Counted from the stretch's first letter, positions 22,815-33,925 are shown. The stretch: DNA of 64,000 nucleotides from Hyposmocoma kahamanoa (GCF_003589595.1 NW_020653945.1:24049909-24113908), one strand, 5' to 3'. The notes: generated from the letters alone by a model not told the origin. Made by a program: numbers and translations.

Positions 22815-23610
22815 TTTTTTTTCCAACTCACTTATTAAAAACGTTTAAAATTACAATGCTATTTGTTTTTTCAACTTAGAACAAGCCTTTAAAAACTCTT
22901 TGAAAATAATACAAAATAACAATTTTTAATTCTAAATATCGTTCATTCATTTTATACCTCGATAGTACTTTACACGAGTATTGTCATCGTACATTGTTAT
23001 CCGAGCTGTTGGTTGTACTTTGTCCGTGAAATTCAAACTATTCGAACTAAAAATTTCAGTAAAGTAAATTTCAGTAACATAGAATCATATTTATACTATT
23101 TAGAACTCAATTCAAGTTTAAAGTTAAAGACTTTTATTATTATTATTTATAGACCATATAAACTTTCGTGACCATTGTTTGCCATAGACCAATTTTAATT
23201 TTTAAGAAATAAACCAATATTTCTTACCAAAATTCTACAATTTAAATCGTTCTTCTTTTATTATTGTTCCATCATATGACTATTAAATAAATAGAGTTTG
23301 GAATACTGACGCTAATAAATATTATTACTTTCAATTATCTTTGCTATAACAGTCATATTCGACCAAATACAAATACGAATACAAAGCATTATCGCATCCC
23401 TAGTTGTTACTTGTCCACGAATAACAGAATAGCAGGTATCTTGCTAACAAGCTGGACAACTCTGCAAATAGCACTTGTTAGAGCGACAACTGGTGTTCAA
23501 GTTATTTACGGTTTGTTGGTTGTAGTTTTAACAAGATATTCGAATATGAAGTATAAAACTTTCCGAATTATTGTAAATTGATGTAATGGGTATTATCAAT
23601 TATGTATTAC
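22815..23610. other. AT-rich DNA, no feature seen
   Basis: No ORF or recognisable repeat beyond A/T-rich runs. Confidence 0.45.
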
Positions 23611-23619
23611 AAGATTGTG

Positions 23620-24005
23620 AACCGCTAATGTGCAGTGACCAGGATCACGGCAATAAAATAGGATACTTCAGTCCACATAAATACATTCAACAAGTAAAGT
23701 CAAAACAGGCACAAAGCTACAAAACACTCTCTACTTAAGTAGGTACTAAAAACGTGAGACAGACTTCCCCCGAAAGGGCCGAGTTATACAATATTACTAG
23801 ATGAGATTGGTATTAAAATTGGCACATGATTTAGGTTGGGAAATGGTAAAAGTGTCAAAATTAGACGAGCAGCACTGCTTGCTACAGCGATTGGCCAGAG
23901 AGTGACGGAACGAAATAAAATGGTCAAGCAAAGGAATTAAAGAACGATTGAAAATTTGAAAACAAGTGGCCAGGGACCAGAGAAAAGGTCACATGGTCAC
24001 ATATT
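23620..24005 (+). repeat. Rep-G copy (reference copy here)
   Basis: Runs from GAACCGCTAATGTGCAGTGA and GATCACGGCAATAAAATAGG through CTACAAAACACTCTC, CCGAAAGGGCCGAG and AGAGAGTGACGGAACG to AAGAACGATTGAAAATTTG and AAGTGGCCAGGGACCAG. It is uninterrupted, so it shows the empty site of the LINE found in the copy at 61.5-63.1 kb. No ORF survives. Confidence 0.7.
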
Positions 24006-24581
24006 AATAGTATCCTAATAATTCATCCAAATATTTAAGAGTCGATACTAACCTCAGCTCATTCATTTTGCTTGGGTCGAGCGGCAAGAATACTGATTTT
24101 ATTTCAGAATAATTTTTTTTATTTGTGACATTAAAGTCGTAAAAAAAACGTATGTCGTATTCTACACGTGCTCTATTTAGTTCAGTTGATATAAAAAAAA
24201 ACTTTTAAAAAACTCTTTGGTATATGTAAAATACATATTGAATGCAGCGGTTTTGTTGTAAAATTTGAAAGTAAGTTTGTGTTTTTTTTCTATCGAGAAA
24301 ATTTTTTAGAATCGTGTTTTCACATCATATAGTAATCAGTGTATATTTTCAATTTTACTATATATTTCTTTTAAAGTGATTGATGCCATGATTGAGCCAT
24401 ACTCTCAATTACAAGTCTACTACTGTTCCAACAGATGTCATTTCTACAAATCCTATAACATTTCGTATGAATATTTCTCGAAATGTTGACGATGACAAGA
24501 ATTAAAAATATAATAAGGAACGTGGTTTTAGGCAAACAAAGGAAATTCTGGCTATTCTTTTTTACCAAAAAATAAATATAA

Positions 24582-24735
24582 AAAAAGAAATATTAGACTA
24601 CATCACATACGTTGCTTAGATCCCAAAGTACCTAAGTAACTAAAGCACTTGTGTTATGGAAATTGGAAACAACGACGGTACCACAAATACCCAGATGTCA
24701 GAGATCGCGACACCACTGAATGATCGCGATACTCG
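24582..24735 (-). mobile_element. SINE-L copy, head missing
   Basis: Tail and body only: ACATCACATACGTTGC, then GGAAATTGGAAACAACGACG and ACAAATACCCAGA. Confidence 0.65.
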
Positions 24736-24769
24736 TAATCGAATATCATATACGAGTATCTGATTAATT

Positions 24770-24870
24770 TGTGTTAGGGCTTTTGCGCACTGCATCTGAT
24801 TCGTATTCTTTCCGAATCCGAGACTACACAAATCTACCAAACCACTTCGGATATTGCTTGTGCACTATAT
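24770..24870 (+). repeat. Rep-H fragment
   Basis: TTTTGCGCACTGCATCTGAT and TTGCTTGTGCACTAT match the outer arm of Rep-H. Confidence 0.5.
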
Positions 24871-25051
24871 ATATTTACAAAGAGCAAACCCTCGAGTTTC
24901 TTGCTCACTCTTCTTAGGAGGATCTGCCTTTCGAATGATCAGTAGAATTTAATCAGTATGACGATTTCAAGTGTAATTTGCTAACCAATGGAACAAACAT
25001 TATTTGACTTGGACTTTGACTAAGTCCGATTCAATCCAAATGAAAGGAACT

Positions 25052-25745
25052 ATAGTGCGATTCACGTAAGTTCAAGCTATCAAAATATCGTTGATTGAAG
25101 TTACGTAGTCGTTCGATCGAAGTCCTATCCAAAATTCACGTATCACTTGAACGAACGTTGATATAAACAGAATCGAAACCTAATGACTAATGAACGACAT
25201 CTTGGATTGTGAAATTTGACATTTAGTCGTCGAAAGTCTATTGAAGGAACCATTGACTTACAAATAAATGGACGACGGGTTTAATACAAAAACCACGATA
25301 AAAATGTCCCAAGTCAACCTATTTAAACGTAGTGACATTTCAAGGAATATGAAAAAGCTAAAACATTGAATTTAAATTGTAAAGTCATCGCAGTACTGTC
25401 TAATTTTGCTTGCTACGCTGTCAGTCGAACAAACGAAGACTAAAGCGTGAATGACGCTCTGTATACGATTTTAACGCCCTATAAGTTCGGACACTTTTTA
25501 GCGCGGACCCGACGTCAATATAATTGTAAGTTAATGGAAAGAACTGTAAAAATTTTTTAGTTTTAGTTTAGAGTCGATGTAAGTTCGATTCATGTACCAG
25601 AATACGCATTAACGACATTTGGATCGAACGACTTTAAAATTGGACTGGTCGACGTTCACTGTCACACGTGAATATGAAAAAGCAGTTCAACGACAAAATT
25701 GCTACGATATCGTAACGGTTTGATTACGTGAATCACCCCCTGTGG
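25052..25745 (+). mobile_element. MITE-D copy, interrupted by MITE-C
   Basis: Ends GCGATTCACGTAAG and TTACGTGAATCACCCCC are inverted repeats of about 13 bp. The interior (TCGTTCGATCGAAGTCCTAT, GGATCGAACGACTTT, AAAAAGCAGTTCAACGAC) matches 57773-58192. No ORF inside. Confidence 0.75.
25251..25536 (-). mobile_element. MITE-C copy 3, inside MITE-D
   Basis: 286 bp; target duplication GAAGGAAC / GAAAGAAC (one mismatch). The uninterrupted MITE-D at 57.97 kb reads GAAAGAACTGTCAAC at the same place, confirming the insertion point. Confidence 0.92.
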
Positions 25746-25754
25746 GTCTAATGT

Positions 25755-25925
25755 CGTTCTTTGTCAATAAAGTTATACTCGACCAAACTAATAAAGCTTC
25801 ATACTTGACATTGTCTTTTTGATTTGTATCACTTATTTGACAGTAATTGTTTCGGACGGATATTGGACGGAGCATGACACTTCTCATGACCCCGGTAGGC
25901 CCCTGATACGAATCGTATGAAGTGG
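25755..25925 (+). repeat. Rep-H fragment
   Basis: AGCTTCATACTTGACATTG, GACAGTAATTGTTTCGGACG and CCTGATACGAATCGTATGA match the right arm of Rep-H. Confidence 0.6.
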
Positions 25926-26618
25926 ACAAAAGCTCTTATTCAGACTGAATGAGTTTCTCAGTCACTTTACGTCTACGATATTACACACGCAAAGCGGCAT
26001 GACTTTACTTTCGTCGGCTATTTAGTTTAATAACAACTAAAAATTCGGGGTATTTTTTTAGCAATGTGAATTAACGATGGATGAGGACATCTGTGGTATG
26101 AATATGTTTTAATAAATTATTGTCCACTGTACGTCTACAACGCGTACCAATCTACTCCAAATACATAATAAAAGATCCAAATGGTTCCCCGGAAGAACTG
26201 TCGTTTAATAGACAAAGTGGTATCTTTCAAGTTGTCCAAACATCTTATTAGGGATCGACAACTTACCATACTTTTTTTAATGCGTTACGAGTGGTATCAC
26301 TCGGCTCGGGGGAGCAGCGGGCGCCTATGTGGAACTCCCAGGCCGTAGACATGTATACTCTCACACTCAGCGGTTAACTCCGCCGCCATACAGAGGCGCT
26401 TCTCAGCGGATGGTCGCATTGGGTAAGTCCAGGCTTTTGGTGGGTGCTTCGGGATAGACATGAGAGCACCCTCAAGATTACAGAAGGCCTTTACGACACT
26501 ACGCTCTCGCAAAAGGTGACCATAGTCTCCCAGCATCCTTCGCCGACGAATATTGCGCCCACGATAGTTGGCAGCGAGAGAACCACACACTGTCCTTTTT
26601 TTTTTTTTTTTTTTTTTT

Positions 26619-26920
26619 GACGGGGGGGAAATCTTTATGGATACCCCTGAGCCCAGGGAGACTCAGGGGTTATGTGGGGACTCTCCCTCCACACTGGAAG
26701 GCCTACCCCACTAAAACCCCCCCGGGTTTCCCTCTCGCCGGTTGAGTCGGCGCCGTGGGATCAGTGAACATTCACCACGACGCCGCCCGGCCGCCCTAGC
26801 TTGCGCCAGGGCTCCCGCGCCAACGGAGGGACGAGTCGGTTGTCCTCCGACCCGCCCCCCAGACGAGTGAGGCCGTGCAATGTAGGCTCCGGAGTCCCTG
26901 TCCAGAGCCCGCTGGTCTCA
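26619..26920 (-). other. 3' UTR of the R1-clade element
   Basis: Between the stop codon and the A tail. GC-rich, with proline-like C runs and a short inverted repeat (GAGTCTCCCTGGGCTCAGG near the tail). No second ORF. Confidence 0.7.
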
Positions 26921-28291
26921 CTAGGGGATCAGGCGAGCAGCGAACTGTCTTCGCCTTCTCCCCGTACGTCTGCGCCGGAGCGGGTGCGCGTCCGCCGCGT
27001 CCTCGCGCACCCGCTCCGCGGCCTCCTTTTGCGACATAACCTCTGTGCAAAAGGAGGCCATCGCCTCCCAGGACTCCTCGCTATCGAGCATGGCGGCAAC
27101 CACGCTCGGCAACGAGAGGTCCTGCCCTATAGTCCCCGTCAGAGTGCGGCGCTGCTCATCCCACCGGCTACACACCTCTAGGGTGTGCTGCGCGGTGTCA
27201 TCCGCAGCGCCGCACTCGTGGCACGACGGGGACGGTTCCCTCCTCGCCACCTTGTGCAGGTAGTGACCGAAGCAACCGTGCCCGGTCAGCACCTGCACAA
27301 GGTGGTACGACAGTGGCCCGTGGGACCGGTTTACCCACTCTACGAGGACAGGGCGAATCGCCTCTATGGTACGAGCACCATAGGGGGGATCCGCCAAGCC
27401 CTCTTTCCACCGGTCCCGCATGCGCTGCGCCGCGAGGCGGCGCTCCCGCTCCACCTCTTGGGGAGCGGGTCGCTCGCCTCGGTCCCTCATTCCCCGCCGG
27501 TAGGTACGGACCTCCGCCAGGACCTCGGCTTCGAGGTCCCACGGCGGAGTACCGGCGAGGACGCATGCGGCAGCGCAGGCCACCGTCATGTACGCCCTGC
27601 ACATTCGCAGGGCGACCACCCTCTGGGGCCTCCTCAGCAGCGACTTCGTCGCCGCTGATAAGGCCCCACTCCAAATGGGAGCCCCGTATAAGGCCATACT
27701 CCGGGTCACCCCGGCGTATAGCCTTCTGCATGGGGCTCCCGGCCTCCCGAGGTTGGGCAGGAGCCTGCCCAACGCCGATGCGGCGCCCACTATTCGGGGA
27801 GCAAGTTGCCGAAAATGCTCCCCGAAGTTCCATCGCCGGTCTAGGACAAGTCCCAGATATTTCATCTGGGACTTGACCGGGACCGATACTCCCGCGATGG
27901 AGATGTGGGCGCCTGCCGGCACCGCCCAATCTCTACCCCTCCCGCCGAAGACGGCCACATCCGTCTTCGGCACGGCGACCTCGAGCCCCAGCAGTTGTAT
28001 TCGGCGGACCACCATGTCCGCCGCTACTGAGGCTCTTCGGGCCGCCTCCTGGAAGGTGGTCCCCCGGACGGCCACCAGCGTGTCATCGGCGTACGCGATG
28101 ACCGCCGTCCGGGGGAGCAGCGCGCCCCTCAGCACCCAATCGTACCCCAGGTTCCACAGTAGTGGTCCTAATACGGACCCCTGGGGTACTCCGCACCTCA
28201 TTGGGCGCTCGGCGCGCCTCCCTTCCCTCGTCTGGTAGAGCACCACCCTGTCCTCCAGGTAGTGCTCCACCAGACGGCTGAGGTACACCAC
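26921..28291 (-). CDS. R1-clade ORF2 C-terminal part: RT plus CCHC
   Basis: About 456 codons without a stop or frameshift. It carries CGVPQGSVLGPLLWN near residues 33-47, YADDTLVAV near 66-74, a thumb region (KSQMKYLGLVLD), and the C-terminal zinc motif SCHECGAADDTAQHTLEVC typical of R1-clade ORF2 proteins. The endonuclease and first RT blocks are missing because of 5' truncation. The nominal start codon is GTG at the truncation point and is not a real start. In a full element this protein nicks target DNA and primes reverse transcription; this copy is inactive. The clean frame suggests a fairly recent insertion. Confidence 0.85.
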   Translation of the reverse strand: MVYLSRLVEHYLEDRVVLYQTREGRRAERPMRCGVPQGSVLGPLLWNLGYDWVLRGALLPRTAVIAYADDTLVAVRGTTFQEAARRASVAADMVVRRIQLLGLEVAVPKTDVAVFGGRGRDWAVPAGAHISIAGVSVPVKSQMKYLGLVLDRRWNFGEHFRQLAPRIVGAASALGRLLPNLGRPGAPCRRLYAGVTRSMALYGAPIWSGALSAATKSLLRRPQRVVALRMCRAYMTVACAAACVLAGTPPWDLEAEVLAEVRTYRRGMRDRGERPAPQEVERERRLAAQRMRDRWKEGLADPPYGARTIEAIRPVLVEWVNRSHGPLSYHLVQVLTGHGCFGHYLHKVARREPSPSCHECGAADDTAQHTLEVCSRWDEQRRTLTGTIGQDLSLPSVVAAMLDSEESWEAMASFCTEVMSQKEAAERVREDAADAHPLRRRRTGRRRRQFAARLIP

Positions 28292-28325
28292 TTACTGTCC
28301 TGCCTTGTACGTCGCCAAACACCAT

Positions 28326-29875
28326 CAGTAGATTAATCGTGTTATGCAAAAGGCAGCCATATATTTTTATTTATTAAAATACATTTCATTTAAATGTCAT
28401 AGCTTACGTTACGTAAATCATATGGACGTATCTGGGCCTACATTATTGCATCCATAAAAATATCAGCAACACTTTTTCAATTTCTATTTCCAAATAAAAA
28501 TTCATATTTCGGTTAAAGTATTGCACTGTAAATGAATTGCGTTCCATTTTATTTATACATTTTTTATCGCATCTACGTTTTAAAACTGAATGTTTTATTC
28601 CAGCAAAATGTTTTTAATACGGACAAATGTTCTAGCACGTTTTTTTTTACCAGGCCAAAGCAAAGCCAAATGGAAGGATGTTCATCTATCCTGTGTTTTC
28701 AATGAATGTAGCATCATTAGATAGGCCTCGATAGTAATGTTATATTTTTGGAAATCTAAAGAGTAATTAATTATTGAACATATTATAACGACAGGTAAGA
28801 TATAAAAATACAATAAGAGCTTCTATTAGAAACTAAAACTAGTGTTAAATCATATGAATAAAATTGGGTACCCGCGGCAAGGTGCACAAGATGATGGCAG
28901 CGTTCTCCCATTGTATAACTATGCTATACGTTGAGCAAGGTGCCTTTGGGTCCTTAGGCAGTCGATTTATATTTTTTATAAAATTTTATAAAGATGAAGG
29001 TCACCGGGATCCCACAGGCCAAGGGTTTCGACTCCAAAGGGTTCTTACAGGTAGTCGGGCTGAGGTAAAAAAAAAATATTGTTTGATGGTAGTTAATGTT
29101 GACTATTATAGTTTCAAGCGATATTTTTTCGATTTTGTTTCTTTTTATATAGGTTTTTAATCATTCCACTGTTGAACTTGTTTTTTCACTAAAGTCAGAT
29201 GCACGCGAGGTCACAACCGCCTGATGTTTGTCTAAACATAATTAAAAAAGATTTATGGAGCAGATCCTCCTGAGGCATTTGAATTGTGACCTTATAGAAG
29301 GTTTTTTAATGTTAAACAATACTTTTAAACGGTTCCTGTTTTTACAGATTTTCTCGTACGGCTGTTGACCACTGACAGACACTCACGAACATGGCCCTTT
29401 CATATTAATAATTAACCAATTACAGAAAAACAACTATTTGCCCCGCACTGGTTCCGGATGTTTTTCTATTTTTTTTTTTTATTTAAGTGCCGCTACGGAC
29501 GCATCCGTATTACCACAGACGAGCCCCTCCTTTTGGTGCGCAGGTGCGAGATCGTGTAAGGTGATCGGCAAAATCATGGACTGTGGAAAGCCGCTTCAAT
29601 AAAATATAGTACCAGTACTGGGAGCAGTTCTGTATTGGTGTTTAGGAGAGTTCTGTATTGGTGTTTAGCAGCTTTTGCATCAGATTATGATGCCATAGAG
29701 AACCACTAGCCCAAAACCGACTGTGTGTGCATGTACAGATCGATGACTCTACTTTGTACGTTGGTACATTTTTGAATGCTTTAGTAGCGACACTCAGCTA
29801 ATGAAGAAAACCCGGAATATCAAAAGAAAGGGTTGCAATTCTTGGAAAACATGTGACGTCTCCAAACCCTTTAAT
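28326..29875. other. AT-rich DNA, no feature supported
   Basis: A 98-codon frame at 28864-29160 starts at TTG and ends in a hydrophobic AT-rich run. Nothing recognisable. Confidence 0.4.
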
Positions 29876-29879
29876 AGAA

Positions 29880-30058
29880 GAATAGTTCCTTGTGAAAGAG
29901 TTCGTCCAGGGAAGTACTGCCGCAAAGCAGTAAAGTGATGCATTACTACGTTCAGGTTTTGAAGGTAAGCGTGCTGGTGACATAATAGGCACATAAGACA
30001 TATCAACTTAGGTCTCAGGGTGACAAGCGCAGTGGCAATGTCCCTCTGATCTTTGCGA
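29880..30058 (-). repeat. Rep-B, one half
   Basis: TTCCTTGTGAAAGAGTTCGT to ATCTTTGCGATTTAA; stops where SINE-O begins. Confidence 0.75.
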
Positions 30059-30059
30059 T

Positions 30060-30268
30060 TTAACTTCTATGAACTTGTATCTTTTATTTAATGTCCCACG
30101 CGACCACGCCAATTGCATGGTCTCAAACTCTGGGCCACTTCTCATCAACACCCAACCCAGAACCAATTTAGTAATGTTCATTTCCAAAATTGATTCTACC
30201 GAGAATCGAACCCGGAGTCTCCGCATCTAGCGCTCACAATATAAACCGTTAGGCCACCAAGGACTTCA
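30060..30268 (-). mobile_element. SINE-O (tRNA-derived), single copy here
   Basis: On the minus strand: GTCCTTGGTGGCCTAACGG (box A-like), CGGGTTCGATTCTCGG (box B), then a body with AATTGGTTCTGGGTTGG and a TTTATTTAATG... type end. It differs from SINE-A and SINE-L beyond the head. Confidence 0.65.
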
Positions 30269-30577
30269 AAATCTCTTTGAAAGATCTAACAAATTGTAGA
30301 ATAAAAATTGTACGCCGTATAGAAAACATATTACGTTGTTAAAACGTAAAACGTGAATTCGACGCACGTGTATTGATTTTATTACTCGCGCAGTTAAATG
30401 GAAAACAATTTTCTCACAAACAACGCAACAAAATTCACAAAAGGCCACGTGAACAAAAACCTTAGCTTTATTTAAAAAAAAAAAAGGTATTTGGTAAAAG
30501 GTATACATAAGTATTTTGAGGTAGCCCTCTACTTATATTATACCTTATTGATGATGTCCTTAGAAAGACTTTTTTTG

Positions 30578-30718
30578 TGTTTAGGAAGTGACAGGAAGAA
30601 CAAGTCGTGCGTCTTGTGGCATGCGACGCGCCTATCCATAACAACTGCAGTGCCGCTTAAAGTTTAAAATCGTAAAGACGTGATGAGTACTGTCACTGCA
30701 TTCATCACTCTGAGACAC
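30578..30718 (+). repeat. Rep-B, first half
   Basis: GTGACAGGAAGAACAAGTCG to CACTCTGAGACACAC. Confidence 0.75.
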
Positions 30719-30727
30719 ACTTTTTTT

Positions 30728-30885
30728 TATAATATCAAGTGACGGGACGAACAAGTCGTACGCCTGACGGTAAGCTACACGCCTGTACAACAGTTGTAGT
30801 GCCACTCAGAGCTTTAAATCGCAAAGATTTGAGAGGTATTACCAATGTGCCCGTCAACCTGAGACGTAACTTGACAACTCTCATA
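30728..30885 (+). repeat. Rep-B, first half, tandem to the previous
   Basis: ATATCAAGTGACGGGACG to CTTGACAACTC. It lies in direct orientation only about 10 bases after the 30578 copy, and the two are clearly diverged. Confidence 0.75.
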
Positions 30886-30948
30886 GACACATAGAATTAA
30901 TAAATTCCGTGTACCTGGAGATACTCGCACCTATAAGGTTTTTTTTTT

Positions 30949-31119
30949 AAGCTACTAGGGAAATCCTGTATCGCGGGTGCCATGGACACACACAAAGATA
31001 ACCACAAATTGCACCCAAATTGACATACATGTAGGCGATACAAATATTTCTCCCGGCCCGGGAGTCGAATCTGGAACCTCTGCGTTTCAGTCCGGTATGG
31101 TAAGGCCACAGAGGCAGTT
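30949..31119 (-). mobile_element. SINE-A copy
   Basis: Slightly shortened within box A and at the 3' end. Confidence 0.85.
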
Positions 31120-31149
31120 AACCCATAAGAAGCTTAGTAACGGGCCTGA

Positions 31150-31600
31150 GAGCTCCCAAGTGGACGTTATTTCGGCTCAGGTTGTGTACTCCCATTCTCC
31201 GTCCGACATTCGATCGAAACAATTACTGTCAAATGCTCGGATCAAGACGCTTGGTGCAAATGAATCTTTATATTTGACAATGTGTTTGGATTTGGTCGAG
31301 TATTACCATTGACTTACAATTATATGGACGTCGTGTCCGCGCTAAAAAGTGTCCGAACTTATAGGGCGTTAAAATCGTATACAGAGCGTCATTCACGCTT
31401 TAGTCTTCGTTTGTTCGACTGACAGCGAAGCAAGCAAAATTAGACAGTACTGCGATGACATTACAATTGAAATTCAACGTTTTAGCTTTTTCATATTCCT
31501 TTACATGTCACTACGTTTAAATAGGTTGACTTGGGACATTTTTTTCGTGGTTTGTGTATTAGACCCGTCGTCCATTTATTTGTAAGTCAATGAGTATTGC
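31150..31600 (-). repeat. Rep-H fragment interrupted by MITE-C
   Basis: Left part 31150-31306 with TCCGTCCGACATTCGATCG and TTTGGATTTGGTCGAGTATT. The MITE-C below sits within GTCGAGTATTAC. Confidence 0.5.
31307..31592 (+). mobile_element. MITE-C copy 4 (reference copy)
   Basis: 286 bp. TIRs CATTGACTTACAATTATATG and CCATTTATTTGTAAGTCAAT. Target duplication AGTATTAC / AGTATTGC, 7 of 8. The interior has TTCGTTTGTTCGACTGACAG and GTCACTACGTTTAAATAGG. Confidence 0.93.
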
Positions 31601-31756
31601 TTATAGTATTACTTACCGTGAACTTAGGTCAAAATGGATTACTATTGAAACCTTATTTCAATCGCTCGGAGTATTTCAAAGACACCTGTACCATTGCCGT
31701 TGCACAACTATGGAACACCCGTCTGAAATCCGACATTTTAAGTCTCTTCATATTTT

Positions 31757-32240
31757 TAACCGGCTTCAAAAAAAGGAGGAGGTTCTCAATTCGACTGCAT
31801 GTTTTTTTTTGTATGTATGTTATACGATAACTACGGTATTTGTGAACAGATTTTCATGATTCTTTTTTTTTTGTTGGAAAGGGGGTACCTCCATAGTGGT
31901 ACCATTTAATTTTGAAGAAAATCATCCACCTCCAAGAGTGGCTGTTCAGGCATGAAGATTCATTTTTATAAATAGCTCTTACATTTTTTTATAAGGAGCA
32001 ATTAGTTTAATGGTTGATTTTGCTATTCTCCAATTCAAGGCGTTTTTCTCTCTCAATATACTTTGAGTAGTGAGAACCGATTTTTATTATCTCCTGTGTC
32101 AAGTTCCGTACAGTGGCGAACTAGGGGATGAATCCGAGTTTGCGCACTTTCCGGTAACCGATTTCAACAAAACTTGGCAAGTAGATGTAATTCCACATAT
32201 TTTTGAGGTCGGTTTTTTTAGTACTCTGTACTGAGATTAT
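31757..32240 (+). repeat. Rep-I, near full length
   Basis: Starts TTAACCGGCTTCAAAAAAAG, includes GAGGAGGTTCTCAATTCGAC, GTACCTCCATAGTGGTACC and CAAGGCGTTTTTCTCTC, and ends TTTTTTTAGTACTCTGTACTG. Elements of this style are abundant in lepidopteran DNA; class uncertain. Copies also at 11180, 14588, 44085, 44955, 51718 and, diverged, 59668. Confidence 0.75.
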
Positions 32241-32502
32241 TTAGATATATTTATATAATATATTATACGTAGGTATACTATATCGTTATTTATTTTTTGA
32301 TAAAATATAACGTTAATTTTTGTGTGTGCTATACAATTCAAATTTTACTATTGGCACACTACGTATCCCGCTCTGTATAGCTTTCCTATATCTCAAAGGA
32401 TGTCTGGAAGAGATCGCTCTTGGCGATAAGGCCGCCGTTGTTCAAATTAGTTTTAAGCTTTTTATGTACTGTTTTTGCTCCTGTGTGTGAGCAATAAAGT
32501 GT

Positions 32503-32538
32503 ATATCTATCTACCTATCTATCTATCTATCTATCTAG
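32503..32538. repeat. (CTAT)n microsatellite
   Basis: About eight CTAT units, one changed to CTAC. Confidence 0.9.
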
Positions 32539-32554
32539 CTACTTATGTCGATTA

Positions 32555-32620
32555 ATTGTTTCGGACAGAGAACGAGAGTGGACCCCCAGCTCACTACAGG
32601 CGGCTACAAAAGTAGGTATA
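32555..32620 (+). repeat. Rep-H fragment
   Basis: TTGTTTCGGACAGAG then GAGTGGACCCCCAG. Confidence 0.45.
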
Positions 32621-32784
32621 AAGGGTTGGTTATTCGTTGTAGGGTGTCGTTGTACAGCGATCTGATTGGCCATTATAAAGCAATCGCCATCTAGCGTATT
32701 TTGAATGAACTATATGAGTAATCGTAATTGATTAAAGCCCTGCATTGGATAAAACATTTATTATTATTATCTTTTCAAAAGTAG

Positions 32785-33065
32785 CGCTCCTTGCGAAAGA
32801 GTCCAGGGAAATACTGCCACCTTACCTATTTCTACCGCCAAGCAGTAATGTTAGCATTAATGTGTCCCGGTTTTGAAGGGTGCTCGTGAGATCCCTGGCA
32901 CGTGGGACTTGTCAACATATGTATCAGGGTGTCAGGCGTAGTGGCAATGCCCCTCAGATCTTTGCGATTTAAAGCTCTGAGTGGCACTGTAACTGTTATG
33001 GACAGGCGTGTACCTTACCATCAGGCGCACGACTTGTTCGTCCCGTCACTTGATATTATAAAAAA
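32785..33065 (-). repeat. Rep-B, full length
   Basis: From AGCGCTCCTTGCGAAAGAGT to CTTGTTCGTCCCGTCACTTG and ATATTATAAAAAATAA. Confidence 0.85.
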
Positions 33066-33439
33066 TAAAAAGTAATGAATACGATTAAATCGATTACTAT
33101 GTCTCCTTTTTGACCGGAAAAACAGTTCTTTTATTCGAATACCGAAAGAAAACATTTTGTAAACTTATTTAAATTGTAACTATAAATATTAAATAGAAGT
33201 TTTTTACTAAAGTGTCTTTATTTGTTATTTATATTAACATCACATTAATGAGAATTAATTGTACTCAGTATTCATATGGCATAAATGCAGGCAATGATTA
33301 TAATAGCTCAATAGGTACACAAAATAACTAATTTCAATTATTTAGAACAATTACTAATGCTCTACGAGCATTAGCTTGTGACAAATGAGGAAAAGTCACG
33401 ACAAGGAAAAAGAACGCAAAAACTCATTTTGCTACGGCT

Positions 33440-33535
33440 TTTAGATTACGTGCTACGTGCTAGTCTACGTATAGTAGTAGTCTACGTATGTGCTACGAGT
33501 CCACAGTGCTACGTGTCTACGGTCTGTCATTTCGG
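33440..33535. repeat. Cryptic repeat of GTGCTACGT / GTCTACG motifs
   Basis: Four GTGCTACG-type and five GTCTACG-type motifs, irregularly spaced. Local duplication, not a clean array. Confidence 0.5.
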
Positions 33536-33708
33536 TGTGACCTCGTTTCCTTAGCGAATCGTCAAATATGTGATGATTTGAACAAGAGAGAATTGTGTTT
33601 TATGGGTAACGTAATTTTATAATTTTTCCATTACAATTCATTTGCAATGTTTTTAGTTTTTGTGTAATACTATAAATTAATCAAGCACCGGTCGTTACTT
33701 CAATTTAA

Positions 33709-33925
33709 CGACGTCCGTGGTCGAGTGGCTTGCTCTCTGGTTTTTATGGTATCGCTATCTCTGAGGTCCCAGATTCGATCTCCGGTTAGGTTAATGTAGA
33801 AAATTAACTATTCTATTTTGTCTTGGGTCTGGCTGTTTGTGGTAACGCCGTTATTTCCGATTTCCATGACTTACTTTGGGATCGGGGCAACGTATATGGA
33901 TGTTGTCTAATAAAATAAGGCATGA
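33709..33925 (+). mobile_element. SINE-L copy
   Basis: ACGACGTCCGTGGTCGAGTG head, TCTTGGGTCTGGCTGTTTGT body, and a GATGTTGTCTAATAAAATAA end. Confidence 0.75.

Larger units (their letters stand above)
26596..28293 (-). mobile_element. R1-clade LINE, 5'-truncated, with poly(A)
   Basis: Runs on the minus strand from a 5' truncation at 28293 to a 23-base A tail (26618-26596), flanked by the 7-bp duplication ACTGTCC (26589-26595 and 28294-28300). The element is about 65% GC, unlike its surroundings. The insertion site is not 28S rDNA, so this is not a canonical R1 insertion. Confidence 0.88.
26297..28325 (-). pseudogene. GC-rich ORF split by an R1-clade insertion
   Basis: An ATG at 28325-28323 opens a short frame that runs into the insertion at 28294. 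The frame resumes in phase at 26595 and continues to TGA at 26299-26297. Removing the insert and one copy of the 7-bp duplication ACTGTCC leaves a single ORF of about 107 codons (inference). The protein is basic, with YRGRNIRRRRMLGDY and SIPKHPPKAW; I recognise no family. It is notably GC-rich against AT-rich flanks, which suggests a former exon, retrocopy or mobile-element ORF. Confidence 0.45.

Noticed and set aside
26801..28238. Several plus-strand and other-frame ORFs across the R1-clade element
   Set aside because: They are shadow frames of a GC-rich coding region; only the minus frame 28291-26921 has RT and zinc motifs.
26281..28310. R1 in 28S rDNA
   Set aside because: The flanks do not resemble rDNA; the site is an ordinary ORF.
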